NCBI GenBank assembly: GCA_020137815.1
Contig: CM035354.1
Coordinates: forward strand, 8,468,437 to 8,532,436
DNA from: Hormiphora californensis
Lineage: Eukaryota > Ctenophora > Tentaculata > Cydippida > Pleurobrachiidae
Direction of reading: 5' to 3'
DNA length: 64,000 nucleotides
A program made the translations under genes and the position numbers. The notes beneath the pieces were generated by a model. That model saw nothing but the letters and a program-made list of their open reading frames with translations, had not been told where the DNA came from and did no database searches. Of this stretch, positions 56,401 through 64,000 are shown in pieces; positions within the stretch are counted from its first letter, which is position 1; each line of letters starts with the position of its first letter.

Positions 56401-59324
56401 TAGCAATCGCTGATTACACGTCATAAAAATTAAACATATATGGCATGTGTGGATTCTAGAAATACATTGCAATGTCCATTGTCCATCTTATAAGAACTGC
56501 AGTTGTTACCATTACAACTAAAACCTGTTGTTAACTAAGAAACAGGGGGGTCATTTCGACCTTGGCTCAAACGTGCATATCTCCGGTTCCTATAGAGACT
56601 TGAAATTTAGAGGTTAGAAAGAACTTGGCATGATCTTCATAACCTGCAAATATCAATTTTGTACCTTATTATAGGAACCGGAGATATGTGCGTTTCACAT
56701 AAGGTCCCTGTCCCTTGATTAAAAAGTCCGACTCAAGGTCAAAACTCAAAGTTCATTCATTTAAGTTTTGGTAGTTCATTCCACTCATTCAGGAACCAAC
56801 AACCCTAAAGTGATGGAAAAGTGTTGGATTTTGTTTGGCCAATATCCTGCAATGACAGAGAGGTGTAGTAACGTGTTTCCGGGCTAGTTAGTGGGTGTCC
56901 ATGTGATCTTGGTGATACCTGACACCTTTACTGAGCAATAATCAAGGGATTTTCTCGAATTCAAGCATGTGATTCGGGTCTACTGCGATTGGTATCGTGC
57001 AGCAATCTTGAGAGATCACATAGCACCTCAAAAATGATGATAAGTTCAATAAATTGAGTTGATTTACTATTAATAAGATTAAAACCGATGCCACATTGAA
57101 CTCAACGACCATTTTCGATCATAAATCAATTCATTTCATTGAACTAACCATCATTTTCGAGGGGCTATGAGATCTCTTAACATTGCTGCACGATACCAAT
57201 CACAGAAAACCCAAATCACATGCTTGAATTCGTGAAAATCCCTTGATTATTGCTCAGTGAAGGTGTCAGGTATCACCAAGATCACATGGACACCCACTAA
57301 CTAGCCCGGAAACACGTTACTACACCTCTCTGTCATTGCAGGACATTGGCCAAACAAAATCCAACACTTTTCCATCACTTTAGGGTTGTTGGTTCCTGAA
57401 TGAGTGGAATGAACTACCAAAACTTAAAAATGAACTTTGAGTTTTGACCTTGATTTTTCTTGTGAGCAAAGATCTTTGCTTATCCAATGTTCACCCAAAG
57501 TTTCAAAAAGATTGAAGGTAAGGTAGCGGTGATACAGCCGATTGAAAGTCGCAAAAAGAGCCAAAATCATGCATGTTCATTTTCTCAACTGTCATGTGAC
57601 CTGGTGCTTCAATTTGAGTTTTATGGTGCTCAATGGAAAGATAATTGCGAGCCAAAGAAAAGTTACTTACTCAAGGTAAACAATATTTCAGAATTCATGA
57701 ATGAACGGCAACAATGTTCATTCATGAAAAATGAACTTTTGAAATTTAATTTTAAAACAAAGCCATCAGTTAGGAAGGAATTAATCCAGCACACTCCCGC
57801 AGTTTGTTTTCACACAACTATCACCGTTTTTGCGTGACAGCTCGCCAACCGACCCGGAGAATATATGGGACACCCTGTAGGGACATCTAGCCAATGGTTG
57901 ACTTCAATTGCGTTTTTCGCTTCCCAATGTTTAACCTCCCCCATTGTCTACAACAGCCCCAGTCGGTGCAGAAACATAATGAGATGGTCCGAAAAATAAA
58001 CGAGTTCCACGATAGCAAGCGAAAGGAAGAGAAAGAACGGGTTGAAAGGGAAGAAGAAGAGCGGCGAAAGAAGAAAATTGAATCAGGACGTAAGTCTATC
58101 TGGGACTTGTACCGGGTTTAGGAAAATCCAGTTGGGGCTGGCAACGGGTTTAGAGCCGGGACTATAATAGTACTGGGTTTCGGTAAGCCTAGCTGGGATT
58201 TGTAAACTTTCAAAGTGCTGGGCGACCGGGGATGAAATTCCGGCCACTAGGTCAGAGCATTGGCCTGACAGTCCAGGCCGGTCCCCAATTTACCGGGAGG
58301 ATTATCTCCCTCCCCCCTGATATAATAGGAAACTATCGGGTTTATACCGGGGTAACCAAATACGTGTCGACTTCCCCCAGTGAGCCAAGTTACCAATTAC
58401 ATACAAAATGGGACCTTCCAGGAATGTACGCGAACAACGTCGTCGAATGTGGTGATAAGACGCTTTTGTGGACCCGAGATGAAGACAGGGCTATTCTGAA
58501 AGCTTGCCGAAAGAAGGGACCTCGCACAAAAGTTATCAAAAACCTTGTAAAAGCGTTTGAAGAAAAAACGGAGAGTCAGGTAATCATTGATCATAACACA
58601 TGCATCAGACATCAGTAATATACATTGAAATGAACGTCGAAGTGGCTGTTGATTCAGCTTCTTGCTGGGAAACTGGAGCAGTGCTCCTAGTTTGACTACA
58701 TAACTGTATTTATTCCTCTTTCTAACTTCTCTAATGCTTGATATGGTTGCCGATGACTGATGATGTTAGGGTAGCTCTTGAGCTGCGTGTGCAAAAGTTC
58801 ATAGTGACTTGATTGCAGCTTGTGACCCCCTCCCCCTAGAGTACGGCTTAGGATGGCTGCACCCCTAGACCCCGCATTTAGGATGGACCGCTAATAGTAC
58901 TAATACAGTCGGACCCCGATTTAGGGACACCCTCGGGGGAAAGGCTCTTGTCCACTAAATCGGGGTGTCCACTAAATCGGGGTCAAATAATGCTAATTTT
59001 CGTATATCGGGGGGAAAATCCTGTCCCTAAATCGAGGTGCCCCTAAATCGGGGGCCCCTAAATCGGGGTCCGACTGTATCTACTCCGTGCACGGCCGTGT
59101 CCATATTTAATTTTTCCTCTCCTCAGATAAAGGATAGATATGAAGAACTAATACGGCTCATGAAGAAAGCTGAGTGTGCTGCCAAACAGGCAGCGTACAG
59201 AGAGAAGGTAAAACAGCAGGTAGCAGCAGCAGCATCAGCGGACTCTTCTCATCAACCTGCCAAAAGATCCAGAGTAGAACCTCCAAAAAGAGATCCCAAT
59301 AAAGCAGGACCTTCCAAGTTTTAG
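48781..59324 (+). CDS. GON4L: GON4-like nuclear protein (GON4L/YARP family), 14 exons, 986 residues
   Basis: A GON4-like transcription/cell-division regulator of the nucleus. Exons: 48781-48897, 49410-49562, 49816-49892, 49945-50053, 50121-50252, 50523-50923, 50977-51175, 51247-51427, 51665-52522, 52590-52708, 52962-53087, 57957-58089, 58422-58579, 59127-59324. Phases agree at every junction (2,961 bp). Evidence for the family: GTNIRNILYHVVLGVGGAR at the N-terminus; acidic stretches; RTDKEVVVTKREMDDLLRDL; KIFEEQMRMHLQLLVQHCIL; a SANT-like and PAH-like region in the large exon 9 (CFTETEDNLLAHGLDTF); and a C-terminal SANT/Myb domain LWTRDEDRAILKACRKKGPR, followed by IKDRYEELIRLMKKAE. It is shorter than the vertebrate protein (about 2,240), mainly lacking the long N-terminal and middle segments. 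Intron 11 (4.9 kb) contains several transposons. Exon joins are predicted, not proven. Confidence 0.9.
49352..49387. repeat. (GT)n microsatellite
   Basis: GT dinucleotide tract close to the acceptor of GON4L exon 2. Confidence 0.97.
49635..49749. repeat. Perfect 46-bp-arm palindrome in GON4L intron 2
   Basis: GGTGGGTTGCAGCTGATAGC to CACGTTTTCCGGAG is mirrored exactly after a about 23-nt centre (CTCCGGAAAACGTG to CAACCCACC). Confidence 0.95.
50288..50428. mobile_element. 140-bp MITE (AATCAATAAACCCG family) in GON4L intron 5
   Basis: ATAATCAATAAACCCGGGTT at the left and AAGGATTTATTGATTAT at the right form inverted ends. The core has the hairpin CCTGCGAAGCAGG and a second inverted pair, TATAAAACCCG/CGGGTTTATA. 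A diverged copy is at 29470-29590. Confidence 0.8.
52725..52850. repeat. Fragment of pogo-like repeat in GON4L intron 10
   Basis: CAAACCTTGATTTACCG, CTTGATTTACCG and CCTCGATATACCGTG resemble the TIR-type repeats of the pogo-like elements (GATTTAACGG) in degenerate form. Confidence 0.45.
53190..53576. mobile_element. Foldback element with CT-repeat loop in GON4L intron 11
   Basis: AATTAAGCCAAAAGCTAATT, AGTTGGCGGGAAAGGTGACC and CACTTACACCTTT are mirrored by AAAGGTGTAAGTGGGTCACC, CGCCAACTAATTTCAATTAG and CTTTTGGCTTAATT. The loop is CT microsatellite (53335-53460). A diverged relative is at 62785-62990. Confidence 0.88.
54038..55698. mobile_element. Poly-G-capped foldback element 4, AACAAATCTCAAC-type arms, 8-bp target duplication
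   Basis: The element (54046-55690) begins with a G run plus TCTCATGTTGGTTGTTGGTA and ends AACAAAACCAACATGAGA plus a C run. TCGTGACG is duplicated at both sides (54038-54045, 55691-55698). The arms (54320-54895 and 54900-55360) are tandem 10-20-bp units of AACAAATCTCAACAAAACA in opposite orientations, meeting near 54897. The outer parts are GTTGGTTTTGTT-type units. No gene lies inside. It sits in GON4L intron 11. Confidence 0.88.
56735..57453. mobile_element. 720-bp foldback element in GON4L intron 11
   Basis: The left arm from AAGGTCAAAACTCAAAGTTC to about 57055 is mirrored by about 57110 to GAACTTTGAGTTTTGACCTT, nearly without mismatch in the outer 300 bp. TA, 8-bp or other target duplications were not clear. 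No coding frame. Confidence 0.85.
57487..57837 (+). CDS. Unassigned 116-residue open frame inside GON4L intron 11
   Basis: The frame MFTQSFKKIEGKVAVIQPIE and on lies just right of a foldback element. It has no recognised domain, and no phase-compatible splice sites tie it to GON4L. It may be a transposon remnant or chance; weakly supported. Confidence 0.2.
   Translation: MFTQSFKKIEGKVAVIQPIESRKKSQNHACSFSQLSCDLVLQFEFYGAQWKDNCEPKKSYLLKVNNISEFMNERQQCSFMKNELLKFNFKTKPSVRKELIQHTPAVCFHTTITVFA
58904..59078. mobile_element. 171-bp pogo-like MITE, TA duplication, in GON4L last intron
   Basis: Begins CAGTCGGACCCCGATTTAGG and ends CTAAATCGGGGTCCGACTG, flanked by TA (58904-58905, 59077-59078). The TIR is the same family as the element at 5077-5939. 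Confidence 0.9.
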
Positions 59325-59520
59325 AAATTTCCACCCCGTTTCTTTACAAAACTCACTGGCATTAAACTGCGAGGATTTTTCATTTACTTTTGTTAATAGT
59401 GATTGTATAAATAAAAATTATTTATTGTATTGGTTACAGTTGCTAAGCTTGTTTGTTCTTTCCTGCCACTCATCTATTACACGTGTAATTTTATACAACC
59501 CCCATTATTTACTAGGTACC

Positions 59521-60820
59521 ATGTGTTTGGGGGGAAGTGTTTTGTTCTCCGAATACTTCTTCCTTATCCTCTACGTGGTGACGGCCCCCGCCCTAACCCT
59601 GAGTTCTGGTTCAAATCTACTCATCCATCTCTATATCATCTATACAGGATACACCTTTCTTGGAGTTGCACTGTCCCCGGTCTCACCCTTTCTCCGTGAG
59701 GTAACGTTAATGTTACGATTCTAATTCCCGCGTATATCCAGTTGGGTATTTGGTAACGAAGTTACCCCTCCCTTGCCGGCGCGCAAAGCGCACCAAACGA
59801 AGGCCGCGATGCGAGTGTGAGGTGTCTTCGATACCAAGTTGGGTATTACGGTTTTAATGATCAACCTGCATTTTCAGGTAATACAGGTGTGTTTGTGTGG
59901 TATGATGCTGGTGTGTTACCCTATAAATGTGCTACCTGAGCCTATCCTCACCTTCCTGTCATCTCTCCTCCTTGTGGTTGCACCTCTTCTCTGCATTCTT
60001 GAGGCACCCCAACTGATCATCATCATAACTAACACGTCCAAGTAAGTTCAACCTGGGTTAGAAACCCACTAATATAACCCTTACATACTAATTAACGTCC
60101 ATTCCACCCATTTCTAAATCCAAGTTCCTTAGGTTTTTGGTGTCTACGATGGAAGTTAGAGACGAGGAAGATGATTGGCTGGTGATTAACTTTGTTAAGG
60201 GTCTAATACTCTCCATTTCTGGGCTGTCTATTGGACTATCCATCTACCTAAATTCTCTCCTTGAGTTGTCACCAGTTTTAAAACTCTTCCTTGTGTTCCT
60301 ATCGGTTATGTTTATAATATTCAATATCTACAATGAGGAAGGGATTATATCTGATAGCTGCACCATTGTCGCCCTCTCTTACATTCTCCTTACACTGGTC
60401 TGCACCCCGGTTAACCGAACTCTACCTCCCACGAAACTACCATGGGTCACAGACCAAGCACAAACAATGTTAGGTGCTGTATTAAGGATACCTCAACTTG
60501 TCTCCTTCAGTGTGAGTTCTGCAGTCCCGTTTGCCAAAGAGCTTCTATCTCCACTTCCCCTGGCAATACTCGTGGTACGGGTGATATGTGTGGCTGCTTA
60601 CTCGGACAAGCTTCTCTCGGATGATAGCTGGCTGCGTGGGATGGGCAAGTTTCTCGTTGTGACACTCTATACCTCATACGTGCTGGGGGCAACAAATCAA
60701 ACAGAGTGGATGGAGTCATTTAACAATGGATGTAGGATCATGGAAATCATTCTCTTGCCGGTTCTCTACATGTTTAGTTTATTAGGCGATTACGTACTTG
60801 AACAAGAAGGCTATACCTGA
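59521..60820 (+). CDS. Unrecognised multi-pass membrane protein, 343 residues, 3 exons
   Basis: Exons 59521-59700, 59878-60041 and 60133-60820 join in phase. The predicted protein is strongly hydrophobic, with about 8-9 candidate helices: FFLILYVVTAPALTLS, LIHLYIIYTGYTFLGVAL, VCLCGMMLVCYPINVL, FLSSLLLVVAPLLCIL, FVKGLILSISGLSIGLSIYL, LKLFLVFLSVMFIIF, TIVALSYILLTLVC, PLAILVVRVICVAAY, FLVVTLYTSYVLGATN, and ILLPVLYMFSLLGDYVL near the end. An acidic loop (MEVRDEEDDW) follows helix 4. No signature I know of is present; ER or Golgi residence is a guess. An in-frame upstream ATG at 59425 would add 32 residues. The gene starts about 200 bp after the GON4L stop. Confidence 0.75.
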
Positions 60821-61246
60821 ATTCTGAAACTAGTTAGCGCTATTTTAGATTTCAAAATACCGTGCAAATTTATTTGCCGGTTAAGGTACACTTTAAACAT
60901 AAAATTAAAAGCATAAATTATATTTCAGTTTTTTCGGGACGTTTGTTAATGTTAGTGGTACTGGGTGTTCAGAATTCGAAATATGGCTGTCTGCCGGCTC
61001 TCTCTCTCTCTCTCTCTCTGTGTCTATAAATTATACTATAATGAAGATTTGTTTAGTATGGATAGTGTTTCATGTGAGGAAATACAGATGGAATGTCCGA
61101 AATGTGGAACGTTTTCATCTTCGAATCACCAACAAATGATATGGCATCTAAAAACACACGCCAATAATATGGCCCATCTTTATGAGTTAGAAGATTTGGT
61201 GTTGATTACACGTGACTTTCGAAGGCAAAGTTCTATCTAGATGTTG
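60821..61246 (+). CDS. Small C2H2-like zinc finger open frame (61057-61240)
   Basis: From ATG 61057 the frame gives MDSVSCEEIQMECPKCGTFS and then SNHQQMIWHLKTH, a CxxCx(13)HxxxH finger. It ends SSI-TAG at 61240. Sixty residues with one finger could be a tiny gene, a last exon or a relic. The frame upstream of 61057 includes CT microsatellite and is unlikely to be coding. It directly abuts the palindrome at 61248. Confidence 0.35.
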
Positions 61247-61247
61247 C

Positions 61248-61860
61248 TACTGTGTGATTTTAAATGACTGAGACTGCTCTATCTCAAATTGTGTAAAAAC
61301 TATGGCATCTTTCGACTTCAAATTTTGGGACACGATAAAACATAATTTCTCATTTATTCTCCCAGATTTTCAGAAAGTTTCCGTGTTCCTGAATGAATTT
61401 ATTGCCATAAAACCTCCTCCAACTTTACACAGTCATATCTCTGGAGTCTAATGAGATAGAGAGTTCAGATTTTTAGGAGAGACAGATAAGACGATTTTGA
61501 ATGTTTTGTCTGCTTTACGAGTTGATAACTTTTACCGTCTGTTCACAGGAACTGTTTAAAGTGATGTAACACGCTCTAATTAGGCCAAATTTAGGTCATT
61601 TTACCCCTCAAAGATCACATGTCCAGCTGATTCTAGTGGGCTAATGAGGCCTCTTACACGAATTCGTCACGTGTTACTGCAAGGATACCGCTCTCCTTTT
61701 TCACCTTGACCAAGCAGACATGATCATGGTGTCTGGAAGTGGTAACAAGCTGTAGGATACCAGACAGATGCTGCTCTCTACTTCAATCACTCTCTCGTTA
61801 TAAGGTCACGTGACTGGAATTGGGATCTCGACATCAGACATGATCACATTGTCTACAAAG

Positions 61861-61937
<77 letters not shown>

Positions 61938-62552
61938 TGCTTTGTAGACATTGTGATCATGTCTGATGTCGAGATCCCAATTCCAGTCACGTGACCTTAT
62001 AACGAGAGAGTGATTGAAGTAGAGAGCAGCATCTGTCTGGTATCCTACAGCTTGTTACCACTTCCAGACACCATGATCATGTCTGCTTGGTCAAGGTGAA
62101 AAAGGAGAGCGGTATCCTTGCAGTAACACGTGACGAATTCGTGTAAGAGGCCTCATTAGCCCACTAGAATCAGCTGGACATGTGATCTTTGAGGGGTAAA
62201 ATGACCTAAATTTGGCCTAATTAGAGCGTGTTACATCACTTTAAACAGTTCCTGTGAACAGACGGTAAAAGTTATCAACTCGTAAAGCAGACAAAACATT
62301 CAAAATCGTCTTATCTGTCTCTCCTAAAAATCTGAACTCTCTATCTCATTAGACTCCAGAGATATGACTGTGTAAAGTTGGAGGAGGTTTTATGACAATA
62401 AATTCATTCAGGAACACGGAAACTTTCTGAAAATCTGGGAGAATAAATGAGAAATAATGTTTTATCGTGTCCCAAAATTTGAAGTCGAAAGATGCCATAG
62501 TTTTTACACAATTTGAGATAGAGCAGTCTCAGTCATTTAAAATCACACAGTA
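61248..62552. mobile_element. 1.3-kb near-perfect palindrome with (CT)n centre
   Basis: The left arm 61248-61863 (TACTGTGTGATTTTAAATGA onward) is mirrored by 61935-62552 (to TTTAAAATCACACAGTA) with only a few differences. A (CT)n tract of about 70 bp is the loop. There is no coding frame and no obvious target duplication. The arm identity implies recent formation or ongoing conversion. Confidence 0.92.
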
Positions 62553-62559
62553 CATATTA

Positions 62560-62640
62560 CATCACTGCGCTGGCAAGTGCAAGGTGGACCCAAACCTTCC
62601 CCCAAAAATTTTCCCGAAAAAGTGAGGCCGCTTGCGAACA
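62560..62640. repeat. Dispersed repeat, inverse of 56090-56165
   Basis: ATCACTGCGCTGGCAAG, GGTGGACCC and GGCCGCTTGCGAACAGCGTA are the inverse of GCTGTGAGCAAGCGGGCC and CTTGCCAGCGCAGTGAT at 56090-56165. The shared piece CTTGCCAGCGCAGTGATTAC also occurs at 45284. Confidence 0.8.
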
Positions 62641-62784
62641 GCGTAGATATAACACTAGATATAACAATTTCGAAGTTTTAGCCCATTTGGGCACATTTCA
62701 ACCCCCCTCCCCTCCGGAGGCTGGAATTTGGTACTAAAAAGCTTCACGTAGACCGAGACCTCTACTGACAACCAAAAACGAAAT

Positions 62785-62990
62785 GAAGTTAGTTTGCGAG
62801 AAAGGTGACCCATCTTGTTACTCCTTCATTTCCGACACCGTTGAGTTGAAGGCGGAAAGTACATGTATATAATGGATACCTCAATGCTGTCTTTCTCAAT
62901 TCTCCCTTCAACTCGACGGTGTCAGAAATGAAAGACAAAATGGGCCACCATTCCCGCGAACTAATTTCAATTAGTTTTTGCTCTAAATAT
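62785..62990. mobile_element. Short foldback element related to 53190-53576
   Basis: AGTTTGCGAGAAAGGTGACC, CTTCATTTCCGACACCGTTG and AGTTGAAGG are mirrored by CCTTCAACTCGACGGTGTCA, GAAATGAAAG and CGCGAACTAATTTCAATTAG. The CT loop is absent. Confidence 0.8.
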
Positions 62991-63767
62991 TGATATTATA
63001 AAATTATATTTATTTCAGGAATAAATGGTCAAACGTTTTCTGATTTTGTTTGTGTGAAGTTGACTTGAGTTGCGAGAATTGGGGGAGTTCGAATTCGAGT
63101 TGACGTTGATGTCAAAAAATTATTATTATTATTATTATTTATATTAAACGAAGAAGATATTTATTTGTAAGGTAGGAGACACACTATAGTTTGCCGGGGG
63201 GGGGGGGGGGGGGCAACGTAGTTTGCCGCGCTCGTTGAGATCTCAACCGTGTGAATCACACTGAAATTTCGCGGAAATTTGGAATTTTTGACTGAGAAAT
63301 CATTTGCAAGAGGCTAACTTTTTCACTGGTACATCTCTCGAGGTGTCCTTTATCCATTCTGAGTGAATTTTTTCCGTTTTTGCCAAATTTCCGAAACTTC
63401 GAACTTCAGTGTGTTTCACGCGGTTGAGATCTCAACGCACGCGACCAACTTCAGTCACAGTGTGTTTAAGATCTAACGCACGCGACCAACTTCAGTGTGT
63501 CTCCTCCCTAAGGATCAATGTGAATATAATACACACAATTATCTACACACATTATCTATCAATCTAACTTTACTCATACAAGTCTCTAATTTACGGGTAC
63601 ACCGTACATTTTCAGGGCAATCTCACTGTATGAGGTTGTAGGCCATACCATGGGGTCTTCTGGGGCTCTTCGACGAAACTTTACGCTCTTTTTAGTTACG
63701 CATGGTGAATTTTTCACACTTGTATCGAGAGGGATGTCTTCGAACTCTATCCAAAACCTCGCTGGGG
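62991..63767. other. Gene-less stretch with (ATT)n, a G run and inverted GAGATCTCAAC motifs
   Basis: ATT repeat at 63120-63140 and a G run of about 18 at 63196. GTTGAGATCTCAAC-type segments at 63233 and 63423 are near-palindromic. No gene is recognised. Confidence 0.6.
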
Positions 63768-64000
63768 GGGACATGTTAATTGTTAATAAATCACCTCTTT
63801 TTAAGACCGATATATTTGTTCATAAGTTGTTAACATGGCCAATGGCCATTCCGGATCGGCTTGTAGTGTTTTGGACCGCAAAAACTTCCCAAAAGTCACG
63901 TTGAGGGTGTACCTCCCTCGCACAACACACAAAAGCGCAATTAACCACCTGTGACCCCTTAATTACATCCAATCGACTTGAAACTTGGTAGAAGTGTCCC
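63768..64000. mobile_element. Left end of a poly-G-capped element (type 2), cut by window
   Basis: A G run of 7-8 is followed by ACATGTTAATTGTTAATAAA and TCACCTCTTTTT. This matches the termini of element 2 (inverse AAAGAGGTGATTTATTAA and TTAACATGTCG). The window ends with ATCGACTTGAAACTTGG, also found inside element 3 (about 17280). Confidence 0.7.

Noticed and set aside
58232-58421. Upstream extension of the GON4L SANT exon
   Set aside because: The frame is open, but the phase of exon 12 fits the acceptor at 58421 and not an earlier one.

Overview
The window is nuclear DNA from an invertebrate animal. Genes have GT-AG introns, many only 50-300 bp, standard code and AATAAA signals. They encode metazoan proteins: myosin essential light chain, an ARID2-like PBAF subunit, SRP72, an OATP transporter, an LRRK-type ROCO kinase, a REEP5-like protein, NABP (SOSS-B) and a GON4-like protein. 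Short introns plus two intronless long genes would fit a sponge or another early-branching animal, but I cannot name the species. No rRNA, tRNA or CRISPR array was seen.

Layout: 1-854 end of a myosin essential light chain gene (+). 855-6960 repeats, including two poly-G-capped palindromic transposons. 6961-16381 ARID2-like gene (-, about 14 exons). 16423-18973 third poly-G-capped element. 19149-19568 orphan ORF (+), convergent with SRP72 (19750-21679, -, intronless, one +1 frame break). 21680-23425 repeats. 23426-30675 OATP gene (-, 9 exons, intact 640-codon frame). 30676-37739 repeats and a LINE fragment. 37740-42503 intronless LRRK-like gene (+). 43463-45233 transposon with a dense motif array. 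45473-45970 REEP5-like. 46555-48446 NABP (5 exons). 48781-59324 GON4-like gene (14 exons, intact 986-codon frame). 59521-60820 multi-pass membrane protein (3 exons). 60821-64000 mainly a 1.3 kb near-perfect palindrome, with another poly-G element beginning at the right edge.

The genes are ordinary housekeeping and regulatory genes, not an operon. NABP, GON4-like and the membrane protein lie head to tail with only about 200-335 bp between coding ends and starts.

The unusual part is the repeat landscape. At least four elements start with a run of G, end with a run of C, carry long inverted arms built of tandem repeats, and are flanked by 7-8 bp target duplications. Each uses a different arm repeat, yet pieces of their interiors are shared. 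Partial copies lie elsewhere. I judge this poly-G-capped foldback family the best candidate for an undescribed system here. A second candidate is a 1.76 kb element with perfect 23-bp inverted ends, a 5-bp target duplication and about 20 copies of a TATCCACA/GTTGAG motif.
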